The notes under the pieces were generated by a model. That model did no database searches. It had not been told where the DNA came from and saw nothing but the letters and a program-made list of their open reading frames with translations. Source: Euwallacea fornicatus (taxonomy: Eukaryota; Arthropoda; Insecta; Coleoptera; Curculionidae). From it: a DNA stretch of 64,000 nt. Numbering within the stretch: the first letter of the stretch is position 1; each line of letters starts with the position of its first letter. Positions 54,690 to 64,000 of the stretch are shown in pieces. The translations under genes and the position numbers were made by a program. The DNA is taken from positions 7,732,397 through 7,796,396 of the forward strand of contig NC_089542.1 in assembly GCF_040115645.1 (NCBI RefSeq). The letters are read 5' to 3'.

Positions 54690-54963
54690 TTAATTTAATA
54701 GGTGCTCAACGTGACCACCCCGTTCTCGATTACAAAGATTCACGTGTTGAAGAAAATTAAATTTTAATCTTCCCAATATCATTGGATCGTTGCGCATTCC
54801 ATCAGCTGCTTGCAAAATTCTATTTCTTAGGTGGTCTCCAATTTGAATAGGAACAACATATATACGAGATTTTAGCGTACCCCAAATGGAAAAGTCGCAG
54901 GGAGTTAGATCTGAAGATCTAGGTGGCCATTGCAGAGGGGCATTATTTCTTCCATTAATTTTT
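54690..54963 (-). pseudogene. Transposase C-terminal fragment of the truncated long-TIR element
   Basis: The minus strand reads GRNNAPLQWPPRSSDLTPCD then FSIWGTLKSRIYVVPIQIGD, LQHVNLCNRERGGHVEHLLN and TAA at 54692-54690. It contains the third catalytic Asp (PCD). Coding starts abruptly near 54963. No start codon exists. Confidence 0.75.
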
Positions 54964-54965
54964 TT

Positions 54966-55759
54966 AGCTTCAGATGGGATTATTCAAAAACCATTTTTAA
55001 ACTCAAGAAATATTTAATCTAATGCTTAATAAATAATATGGACAATATTACAAAAAAAACAATTGCTTATTTATAATGCTTCCACAGTAACACATAGCCT
55101 CCTCCTAACCGAAGCAACTAATAAGTGGTGCCTTTTATTCTCAAAAAATCTAATATTTGCCAATATTTCAAAAACAACTGAAAACAATTATGTTAATGTA
55201 TAATACTTTTCGATAGAGAATTTATTGATCTTTCAGATGCCATCCAAAAATATAGGGTGTTCTATTTAAGATTCTCATTTAATGCTCATATTTATATCTT
55301 TCTGATCTCGCACTAATTTTTCCACGCCCTGTATGTAAATCCAAAAAATGTATAATATTAAAAGATACAGATAACTAATAAGAGTCTGTGGCTCAAATTT
55401 CAACTCTCTAGCTGTGATAGCTGAAAAGATATGCATTTTTCAATTTAGAGCTGTTTATTGCCAAATCAGTAAAAAAAAAATATATTTCGAAAACGGTTCA
55501 TCATACTATGGCATTTGATAGATAAACTGAGGTTTAAATCTTCCTGGAAATTCGAAAATGTAATAAAATACATGGTGTGCCATTTAAAATAACAAAGTTG
55601 TTGTTAGTTACACATAGATCTGTCAACGTCGCAACGATAACAATATTTTAATTCAACAAATCAAACTCCATTACATCAGTATCCAAAATTTCAGATCTCT
55701 AGCTATATTAGAACCCCGTAAACTTTTAATAGGACATTCACCGTGAATAACCTTATATA
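54966..55759. other. Unassigned, transposon-like noncoding DNA
   Basis: Contains phrases typical of long-TIR interiors in this window (TAGGGTGTTC at about 55253 and CCCTGTATG at about 55327) but no recognisable pair of ends or coding sequence. Probably decayed TIR sequence. Confidence 0.3.
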
Positions 55760-57583
55760 CAGGGTGGCCCATCGAAAACAGTCCAGCAAAGTTTACTGCT
55801 TTGTATGTGAAAATTTGGAAAAAGCTTCGGACCCGTATACTTTTGTTTTCAGGGGGACAAATTTCCACATTAATTCCATCACTGTAACTTCAACCCCTTA
55901 ACGGGGGCGGCATTCACCCTTATTTTTTCAAATGGAAAGGGGTATGGTGCGATATATCTTTTGAAAGGGCATTAAATTGTCTTTCAAATGGCGTTTCGTT
56001 TTTTACATTTGGGCTGTGCGTCGCCGAGAAATGGAATTTTAAACATTTTACTGGACTTTTTATTTACAAATATAATAGGTTTGTGAGTAAACATTTTTTG
56101 TAAACTAACAAATATCGGTGGACAATTTGATTTTACCTTCAGTAAAGTAGTTAATGTGGGTAGTTCGTTATTGCTGTGCAATTATTTTCTTTCGGTTCGA
56201 TAAAAATGGTTTATTCTATTGCGGAGAAAGTGGAAATTATTGAATTGTATTTTATAATCAATTAATGCGCAAGAATAACGGCAACTTTGTTTAATGAGAG
56301 GCATGCAGACAGACACATACATCATGGTTACATCCTACAATTAGGAGCAAAATTCCGGCAAACTGGTTCAGTGACAAATAAAAAACGGAATATTAAAAAT
56401 CCGGTGAGAAATGAGGCAGTACAAGTAGCTGTTCTGGGCCAAGTTAGTATGGACCCTACATTAAGTACCAGAAAACTTTCTGATGTAACGGGAGTTTCGA
56501 GGACCACTGTACAAAGAATTCTGAAACATAATAAATGGCACCCATATAAAATTCAACTTCTACAAGAATTGAATGAAGATGATAATGACCGCCGGTTACA
56601 ATTTTGTGAAATAATGCCCGAAAAAATTATAAATAATCCCAACTACCTTTTTAACGTTTGCTTCTCAGGCAAATGTACATTTTTTCTCAATGGCACAGTC
56701 AATCGACATAATTGTCGTTACTGGTCCGACACGAATCCAAGGATCTACCATGAGCTCCATATTCAACATCCTCAAAAATTAAACGTTTGGACTGGTATTT
56801 TTGGTGATCACATAATTGGACCATTTTTCTTAGCGGGAAATTTAACTGGAGATACTTACTTAGACTTGTTGGAGAATGCCGTCAACCTAGCGCTGATCGA
56901 AATTATGGAAAATGACCAACGTTACCATGAAGAAAATCCGATATTTCATCAAGACGGAGCTCCTCCCCATTATGCAATACCTGTACGGCAGTTTCTGGAT
57001 GAAACGTTTCCTGATAGATGGATTGGGAGGAGGGGTGCTATCAAATGCCCGCGAGATCACCCGATTTATCTCCTCTTGATTTCTTTTTGTGGGTACATTT
57101 GAAATCGAAAATTTATGCCATCCAGCCTGAATCCTTAGAAGATTTACGGAACCGCATTACTAATGAATGTCAACAAATTAAACCAGATATTCTTCAAAAT
57201 GTCCGGGAACACTTTGAACAGTTGCTGTACTATCGTATGGAGGTAAACGGGGGATATTTTCAACACTTAATAAGATAACATGTAAATACTAATCAATAAA
57301 GTTAAATTAATATTTCTCGGCGACGTGCAGCTCAAATGTAAAAAACGAAACGCCATTTGAAAGACAATTTAATGCCCATTCAAAAGATGTATCGCAACAT
57401 ACCCCTTTCAATTTGAAAAAATAAGGGTGAATGCCGCCCCCGCTAAGGGATTAAAGTTACAGTGATAGAATTGATGTGAAAATTTGTCCCCCTAAAACAA
57501 AAGTATACGCGTCCGAGGCTTTTTCCAAATTTTTACATTCAAAGCAGTAAACTTTGCTGGACTGTTTTCGATGGGCCACCCTG
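55760..57583 (+). mobile_element. Long-TIR DD41D transposon (CAGGGTGGCCCATCG ends)
   Basis: 1824 bp, flanked by TA, with inverted repeats of about 280 bp at roughly 93 percent identity by eye. It is the closest relative in this window of the intact element at 35.5-37.6 kb. Confidence 0.93.
56206..57278 (+). pseudogene. DD41D transposase with one stop, one frameshift and a lost catalytic Asp
   Basis: ATG 56206 opens MVYSIAEKVEIIELYF; a TAA at about 56263 interrupts it, then 260 codons are open to about 57045, where a one-base shift leads into ARSPDLSPLDFFLWV and the end YFQHLIR at 57278. The first catalytic Asp is replaced by Gly (CFSGKCTFF), while the second (FHQDGAPPHYA) and third are kept. 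About 60 percent like the intact 359-residue protein by eye. Confidence 0.9.
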
Positions 57584-57738
57584 TATAACTATATTACTAT
57601 AAAAACGTCAACAAAACAAAAAAACTTCAAATAATCGACATTTAGACTGTTTATTCAACACCCATGGAGTTCCATGAATTTAGGTGATGGCAACGATTTT
57701 GTCAACAAATCTGCTACTTGATTATCTGTGGAAATATA

Positions 57739-58230
57739 CAGGGTGAGTCTTAAGTAATGGGACACAGAGCAACGATGGATTTATGACATATAAATAATGC
57801 AATATAGCTAAATTTATGTTAAACTAAAAGTTGAAAATAACTGAGATACAGGGTGCCAAAGTTGAAAAATGAAATCAAATTTTCTTTAATATCTCTGGAA
57901 CAGTTCGGGCTAATTTCACGAAATTTCTTATATAGGGGTTTTTGGAGATGATCAATTCAAATTTATCGACGATTTCGGTGTATCTTCTAGAGGGTGCCAC
58001 AATCGACAATTAGGAGTCATTTAAGCCATTTAAACTTTTTTGTGCCACGGCGTATGTCATTTTGTCCTCATAAAATTTGTTCCCCTATCTTTTCTAGTTA
58101 AAAAAGTTATACCTTATTGGTGTCGCTAGGAGCAACGGTTTTCGAGAAATTCAATTAAATAACTTAAATTCCCATTTTTCTACTTGTTGACATGATCAAT
58201 ATAATTTTTTTGTATTGTTAAAAAAGCACA
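57739..58230. mobile_element. Left end of a truncated long-TIR element (CAGGGTGAGTCTTAAG)
   Basis: Starts CAGGGTGAGTCTTAAGTAAT after TA and contains the internal CAGGGTGCC motif common in this family. It has no coding sequence and is cut at 58230 by the duplicated segment. Confidence 0.6.
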
Positions 58231-58297
58231 GAAGTTCTAAAACTGGCTTCAATGAGTATTTTCTGACATAATCCCCTTTTTCCTTTTCCTCTACATA

Positions 58298-58633
58298 CAG
58301 TAGTGGTCATAAGTATGGAAACTTCTTTAATATTGTATTTTTTCTTAACTACCGGGTATAAATTGAAATTGAACATATACAATAGATTCAAAAAATTTTA
58401 CTTTATCGATATCCTCGGTATATTGGTATTTATTGGTATTGCCTTTAAAATGCAGATAAAAAAATAAATTTGCTGCGGACAAAAGTATGGAAACTTTTTT
58501 CATTTGTTGATAAAAATCGCAAATATTTGATAAATTTATAGAATTTTGCATAGTATCTGATAAAGTTCATAGTAGTAACAATGCCAAAACGCCATTTGTC
58601 TGAAGAAGTAAAACAGTGTATTGTTGAACTATA
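58298..58633 (+). mobile_element. Left 336 bp of a Tc1-like element (duplicate of 11557-11892)
   Basis: CAGTAGTGGTCATAAGTATGG start, followed at 58581 by the same MPKRHLSEEVKQCIVEL transposase start as at 11840. A few substitutions separate the copies. The rest of the Tc1 is absent. Confidence 0.85.
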
Positions 58634-60347
58634 CAGGGTGTCTCCAAAAAGGTCTGTACAAAGTTCTATCACAGATTTCTGAGGTCAAAACATGACGATT
58701 TAACGCAATTTACCTTAGTCCAAAAGTGGACGGTTTTCGAAATACAGGGCGTCAAAGTGAAAACAAAAAAAAGCAAAAAAATTCATTTCTTGGTTGGTAA
58801 TGCTGCTATCTACACAAAATGTCGTATCGGGCGGTTTTTGGGGATAAGAAATCAGAATCCGTTTACATTTTCGATGCACAATGTAGAGGGCGTTGTCAGC
58901 GCTCGATGACCCCTCTTTAAAAGGGCATAACTTTTTCATCACCCGGTATAAAATTTATTTATTACTAAACTTGTGTTTTCCTACATTTTTTAAGGAAAAA
59001 AGGTCTCTTGTTAAAAATCTCTACGAGGCTTCCTTCTTGAGATATTTGAAGCTTAAAGTTCGCTGCATGTCTTGAACAATAATTTTAATGTACTACATAT
59101 CTATTCTTACAGTTGGATCGAAAAAAATCAAAACTTAAATATTAATTTTATTGTTACTAATATTTTATTTACGGATGAAGCTTATTTTTCGAGAAGTGGA
59201 ATTACTAATTTATACAATGAACATGTTTATTCTGATGAGAATCCGCATGCTACGAAAGTGGTACATTATGAACGTGAATTTAAGATTAATGTATGGGCAG
59301 GAATAATTGACAATTTTATTATTGGCCCTGTCATTTTGCCGCACCGCTTATGTGGTGAAAGTTATTTGGAACATGTTCAAAATACAATGCCAGAATTATT
59401 GGAAGATCTTCCTTTACAACTTCGGCAAGATATGTGGTTTATGCACGACGGTGCTCCGCCACATTTTACTATAAATGTGCGCAACTATTTAAATCAACAG
59501 TACTCACGAAGATGGATAGGTAGAGGAAATGATGCTCCGGTACCATGGCCACCGCGCTCACAGGATTTAACTCCGATGGATTATTTTTTATGGGGGACTC
59601 TAAAGTCCATGGTATACTTCACGGCCATAAATAGTGAAGAGGAACTATGGGGACGAATTCAAAATGCAGTAAACATTTTAAAGAACGACGAAGAATTGAT
59701 GAATAGAGTACATTTTAATTTCTTGCGTCGGATTAATCTTCGTATGCAAGTCAATGGTGGTCATTTCGAACATCTACTAAAAGTATAATTGTTTCGTGTT
59801 TATGTTTAGTATCTATGTTTTCAAGTAATTTGTAACTTATTTTTAAGTTTTGATTTTTTTCGATTCAACTGTAAGAATAGATATGTAGTGCATTAAAATT
59901 ATTGTTCAAGACATGCAGCGAAATGTAAGCTTCAAATATCTCAAGAAGGAAGCCTCGCAGAGATTTTTAACAAGAGACCTTTTTTCCTTAAAAAATGTAG
60001 GAAAACACAAGTTTAGTAATAAATAAATTTTATACCGGGTGATGAAAAAGTTATGCCCTTGTAAAGAGGGTTCATCGAGCGCTGACAACGCCCTCTACAT
60101 TGTGCATCGAAAATGTAAACGGATTCTGATTTCTTATCTCCAAAAACCGATCGATACGACATTTTGTGTAGATAGCGCCATTACCAACCAAGAAATTAAT
60201 TTTTTTGCTTTTTTTTTGTTTTCACTTTGACGCCCTGTATTTCGAAAACCGTTCACTTTTGGACTAAGGTAAATTGGGTTAAATTGTCATGTTTTGACCT
60301 CAGAAATCTGTGATAGAACTTTGTACAGACCTTTTAGAGACACCCTG
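58634..60347 (+). mobile_element. Long-TIR (CAGGGTGTC) transposon, second copy
   Basis: 1714 bp, TA on both sides, inverted repeats of about 490 bp. Nearly identical to 11893-13538 except for a block of about 34 bp present in both arms here and absent from both arms there. Confidence 0.9.
59072..59788 (+). pseudogene. Transposase C-terminal two thirds, open frame
   Basis: 238 codons without a stop: LFTDEAYFSRSG (first Asp), WFMHDGAPPHFTIN (second Asp), PPRSQDLTPMDYFLWG (third Asp, 43 residues on) and GGHFEHLLKV. There is no ATG at the beginning and the N-terminal DNA-binding part is missing. The catalytic triad is intact, so it is a truncation rather than a decayed copy. It could be a trans-acting fragment only if translated from elsewhere. 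Confidence 0.82.
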
Positions 60348-60349
60348 TA

Positions 60350-61276
60350 TAACTCTGTATCTAAGGAGTAGGCTGATGGTGACGGCGGTATCGTCTGTCC
60401 TGCTGTATGCGCATCCAGTCTGGCAGGCTGAGCTGATGTACAGAAAGAACAACGGCATTCTGGACCAGGCCAATCCCTCATTAGCACTAAGAGTGTCAAG
60501 TGCTTATAGGACGACACCACACCAGCTGCGGCGGTGTTGGCCCTAGCCAAGATACGGCCAGTGAGACTGCAAGTGCTGGAAAGGTGTAGAATGTGGGAGG
60601 AAGGAATAGAGTTTAAGGGAGTAATCAGGGAGTGGGTTTTGGACGAGTGACAGAATGAATGGTAGAGGTATGATGGGTGGGAGAAAGTGTTTAAACCCAA
60701 CGTAAAGCAGTGGTGCCTGAGTGAATGGACAAAGAGTGGATATGTGTTGGCGCAAGTATTCACCGGACACGGAGTGTTTGGTAAGTACTTGCGCAGGATT
60801 GGAGTGGAAGGAGCTGAGCGCTGCTGGTTCTGCGAGGATGATGGAGTAAGTCCGAAGGATACACTAGAACACACAGCCTGGGAGTGTCTAGAGTGGGAAA
60901 ACAATTGGCCTGAAGCCAGGGCGAAAGGACTCGTCTTGGATCGAGGCATGATAGGGTGTGCATTGTTGGAGAGCAAAGAGAACTGAGATGCGTTTGAGAG
61001 ACTAATGGAAGTGATAGTGAACATGAAGATAAAGCATGAGAATGAAAAGAGGAAGACCGGAGTGAGGACCCGTGGTCGTCCTCGTAGATAATTGTTTTTT
61101 GAGACGTCATGTGTGTGAATGTCCGTACCCCGAAGCCATACCAAAAGGTAGTTTCGGAGCAGAAGAGGGAAGGTGGTTTTAGTGGGTAGGCGGCCGACGT
61201 AATGGTCGTTTGAATCCCACACTACCCCCAGATGACCAAGAAGGGTGTCTTAAGAAGATTCCAACCTCCTCGCAAA
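60350..61276 (+). pseudogene. R1-like LINE 3' end, third copy
   Basis: LMVTAVSSVLLYAHPVWQAE and LRVSSAYRTT match the minus copy (51.3 kb). Frameshifts follow, then YVLAQVFTGHGVFGKYLRR and CWFCEDDGVSPKDTLEHTAW with the zinc-finger cysteines. The 3' UTR and an A-rich tail (61262-61276) abut the satellite. The long minus-strand frame at 60287-61222 is its antisense. Confidence 0.8.
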
Positions 61277-61280
61277 CAAA

Positions 61281-64000
61281 AAAAACATAACGACTCAAAT
61301 GAATCAGCTCGACTATGTTCTTTAACAGGACTCAGAAGGTTTGATTGCATCTTATTGAATTTTCCCATAAAGAGTAATTTAAGTGCTCAAACACATATAT
61401 TTTGTGACTTTTCAAGCTTTGAACCTTAATAAATTTGGCAAATGATGTTCAAGTTTCTTCAGGAATAACTCAAATGAATCAGTTCGACCTGCTCTTTAAT
61501 ATGACTCATACGGGTTCAATGCATCTTGTTGAGTTTTCATCAAAAAGAGTAATTTATCAGCTCAAATACATATCTTTTGTGACTGTTAGGACTTGCGACG
61601 TATTGTTCTATTATGAACTATACCTACGTTATTTATCAGTTTAAATGTTCAAAGTGAGTTTAAGGAACTGATGTTACGCCCATGGACAACCCCAGCCTTT
61701 GCGTGATACTGGTGGAATTCCCAGTGCTTAACACCCATCTTCGGCTAAGGGAAGATACTTTATGGTTGGGATTTCCAGCGTTGTTCTTAGTCAGACAAAA
61801 TTACGAACTTAAATTGAAAGTACTGCTAAACGAACACAATGGCTGGGCTCCAATAAAAGCCCAGCGTCCATGCCTCTAAGCGCTACGCTTTAACGCGACA
61901 AGGTAGTTTAGAAGCCGCTAATGGGCTTTCTTGGAAGTACCTCTATGGGTGCTGTACTTCAGTATCAGTACTTAAGGTGGGTGCGAAACTGAAGACTCTT
62001 TTTTTCCTTTTACTCCATCACGGACCCGTGCGTGTTAGAATTTTCATCCCCCTTTAAATAACGTATCTCTCGATTTTTGTATAGTTGTTAATGTTACGAA
62101 TAAATCTTTGAAGTTAAGAAGGTTTAGTATTTCTTATCCGCGAAAACAGTGTCTCTGAGACTGCGAACTCAGAGTGGTCCTTCCTAATCGATCAATCCAG
62201 TCAACGATCTACGTAGTTCACGGTTATGGTATCAAAAAGGGGTGAATCGACCCAACCACGTACACGTGCAGAATTAAAGACCTAACAGTTACTTTTCAAA
62301 CTTTGAAGCTCGATAACTTCGGCACATGAACTTCAAATTTCTTCATCAATGACTCAACATTATCAGCTCGACGAGATTTTTAAGATGACAACACACATCA
62401 TGATTATGTCTTCTTGAGTTTCCAAGATAAATAGTACTTTTGGTGCTCAAACACACAACTTTGAGTACTTTTCATACTTTGAAGCTCGATAACTTCGGCA
62501 AATCAACTCCAAATTTCTTCATCAATGACTCCAATTTATCAGCTCGACGAGATCTTTAACATGACACAACAGTCATGATGGGGCCTTGTTGAGTTTCCGA
62601 GATAAATACTACTTTATGTGCGCAAAAATTCAAATTTTGTGACTTTTCAAATTTTGAAGCTCGATAACTTCTGCAAATAAACTACAAATCTCTTCATCAA
62701 TGACTCGAATTGATCGGCTCGACGCGATCTTTAAGATGACACAACAGTCATGATTGAATCTTATTGAGTTTCCAAGATAAATAGAACTTTAAGTTCTCAA
62801 ACACACAATTTTGAGTGACTTTTCAAACTTTGAAGCTCGATAACCTCTGCAAAAGAATTCCAAATTTCTTCATCTATGACTCGAATTGATCAGCTCGAGG
62901 AGTTCTTTAAGATGACACAACACATAATGATTGCATCTTGTTCAATTTCCAAGAAAAACAGTACTTTATGTGTATAAACACACAAATTGTGTGACTTTTC
63001 ACAATTTGAAGCTCGATAACTTCGGCAAATAAACTCCAAATTGCTTAAAAAATGTGTCAAATTAGTCAACTCAACAAGATCTTGAAGATGACAAAACACG
63101 TCATGCTTGCATCTTGTTCAATTTCCAAGAAAAATAGTACTTTATGTGCTTACACACGCAAATTTTCTGACTTTTCAAGCTTTGAATCTTTGGAACTTCG
63201 GCAAATGTGCTACAAATTCCTTCAAAAATTGATCACAGAATCATCTCGTTTAGCACTTCATCATGACTCATAAGGCTTCATTGCATCCTAGTGAGTTTTC
63301 TAAAAAACGAGTAATTTATGTGCTTAAACACACATCTTTCGTGACTTTTCAAGCTTTGAACCTCCGTAACTTCGGCAAATCAGCTCCAAATATCTAAAAA
63401 ATTGATCATAGAATCAACTCGTTGAGCTCTTCATCATGACTCATAAGGCTTCTTTGTATCTTGGTGAGTTTTCTAGAAACCGAGCAATATATGTTCTCAA
63501 ACACACAACTTTCGTGACTTTTCAAACTTTGAATCTAAGGAACTTCTGCAAATGTGCTTCAAATTCCTTCAAAAATTTACAATTGAATCACTTCGTAGAG
63601 CTCTTCATCATGACTCATAAGGCTTAATTGTATGTTGGTGAGTTTCCAACAAACCGAGTAATTTATGTGCTCAAACATACATCTTTCGTGACTTTTCATG
63701 ATTTGAATCTCAGGAACTTCTGCAAATGTGCTTCAACTTCCTTCAAAAATTGATAATAGAATCACCTCGTTGAGCACCTCATCATGACTCATAAGGCTTC
63801 ATTGTATCTTGGTAAGTTTTCTAGAAACCGAGTAATATGTGTGCTCAAACACTCATCTTTCGTGACTTTTCAAGCTGTGAATCTCCGTAACTTCGGCTAA
63901 TGAGCTCCAAATACCTTCAAAATTTGACCATACAATAACCTCGGCGAGCTCTTTAAAATGACTCATAAGGCTTCATTGTGTCTTGGTGAGTTTTCTAGAA
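61281..64000. repeat. Satellite DNA, about 175-bp monomers
   Basis: The anchor (G)TGACTTTTCAA recurs at about 61404, 61579, 62288 (after the LTR), 62464, 62639, 62815, 62991, 63167, 63341, 63514, 63688 and 63862. Spacings are 175-176 bp up to 63167 and 173-174 bp after. Each monomer contains CTCAAACACA, ATGACTC and CTCGATAACTTCGGCAAAT-like blocks. The array continues beyond the window. Confidence 0.95.
61584..62287 (+). mobile_element. Solo LTR in the satellite
   Basis: 704 bp starting TGTTAGG and ending CCTAACA, flanked by GTGAC (61579-61583) and GTTAC (62288-62292). Removing it restores a normal satellite monomer. An AATAAA lies at about 62099, followed by the presumed R-U5 part. No internal region is present. 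The satellite frames in and after it are not genes. Confidence 0.8.

Larger units (their letters stand above)
53858..54965 (-). mobile_element. Truncated long-TIR element (CAGGGTGTCAACG end) with a LINE inserted
   Basis: The left end CAGGGTGTCAACGCTTAACC is preceded by TA. About 450 bp of noncoding TIR-side sequence follow, then the LINE (54317-54670), then a transposase C-terminus on minus. No right end is seen; the element breaks off near 54965. Confidence 0.7.
58231..60347. repeat. Duplicated segment, copy 2 (twin at 11490-13538)
   Basis: Contains 67 bp outside the Tc1, the Tc1 left end (58298-58633) and the inserted long-TIR element (58634-60347). The left junction cuts another transposon, and the right junction is exactly the element end followed by an R1-like LINE. 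Confidence 0.85.

Noticed and set aside
60287..61222. Minus-strand open frame of 311 codons
   Set aside because: Antisense of an R1-like ORF2 fragment whose plus strand shows the zinc-finger and thumb motifs; low-complexity Ser/Leu content.
61281..64000. Regular repeats that might be a CRISPR array
   Set aside because: Monomers are about 175 bp with no short direct repeats separated by unique spacers; a eukaryotic satellite.

Overview
This is a window of an animal genome, most likely an insect (a beetle is my guess and is inference only). It is AT-rich, its genes carry short GT-AG introns, it encodes a mitotic kinesin and an ER DnaJ chaperone of animal type, and it is crowded with transposons of kinds common in insects.

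Layout. 1-6.6 kb is the only clearly genic part. It holds the first exon of an unidentified lysine-rich protein (minus), a KIF14/nebbish-like kinesin in two exons (minus), and a complete DNAJB11/ERdj3 gene in four exons (plus) whose promoter has a near-consensus ER-stress element. 7.5-8.9 kb is an inverted pair of decayed copies of one unknown gene flanking a 69-bp proline-rich coding repeat. From 9.1 kb to the end almost everything is mobile DNA, with a few decayed gene pieces between elements: 11.2, 19.1-20.1, 21.9, 24.4-24.8 and 53.0-53.8 kb. The last of these is a phospholipase-A2-like gene of a kind seen in virus-like elements.

The dominant mobile family is a Tc1/mariner-superfamily transposon group with ends CAGGGTG..., TA target duplications, unusually long terminal inverted repeats (about 280-740 bp) and transposases whose last two catalytic aspartates are 41 residues apart (43 in one subgroup). 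At least a dozen copies with different end sequences are present. One, at 35.5-37.6 kb, has an intact 359-residue transposase. Ordinary Tc1 (DD34E), mariner (DD34D), a Tigger/pogo element, Jockey-like, R1-like and I-like LINE pieces, two solo LTRs and MITEs make up the rest.

Architecture. A Jockey-like LINE running from about 26.3 to 42.65 kb is split by two nests. The first is a palindromic MITE holding a long-TIR element, which holds a Tc1, which holds a foldback element. The second is a 7.4-kb Tigger holding an intact long-TIR element, a deleted mariner and a small long-TIR derivative. A segment around 11.5-13.5 kb (a Tc1 piece with an inserted long-TIR element) recurs at 58.2-60.3 kb with a different right flank. 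The window ends in a satellite of about 175-bp monomers that contains a solo LTR and continues past the edge. No rRNA, tRNA or CRISPR feature was found.
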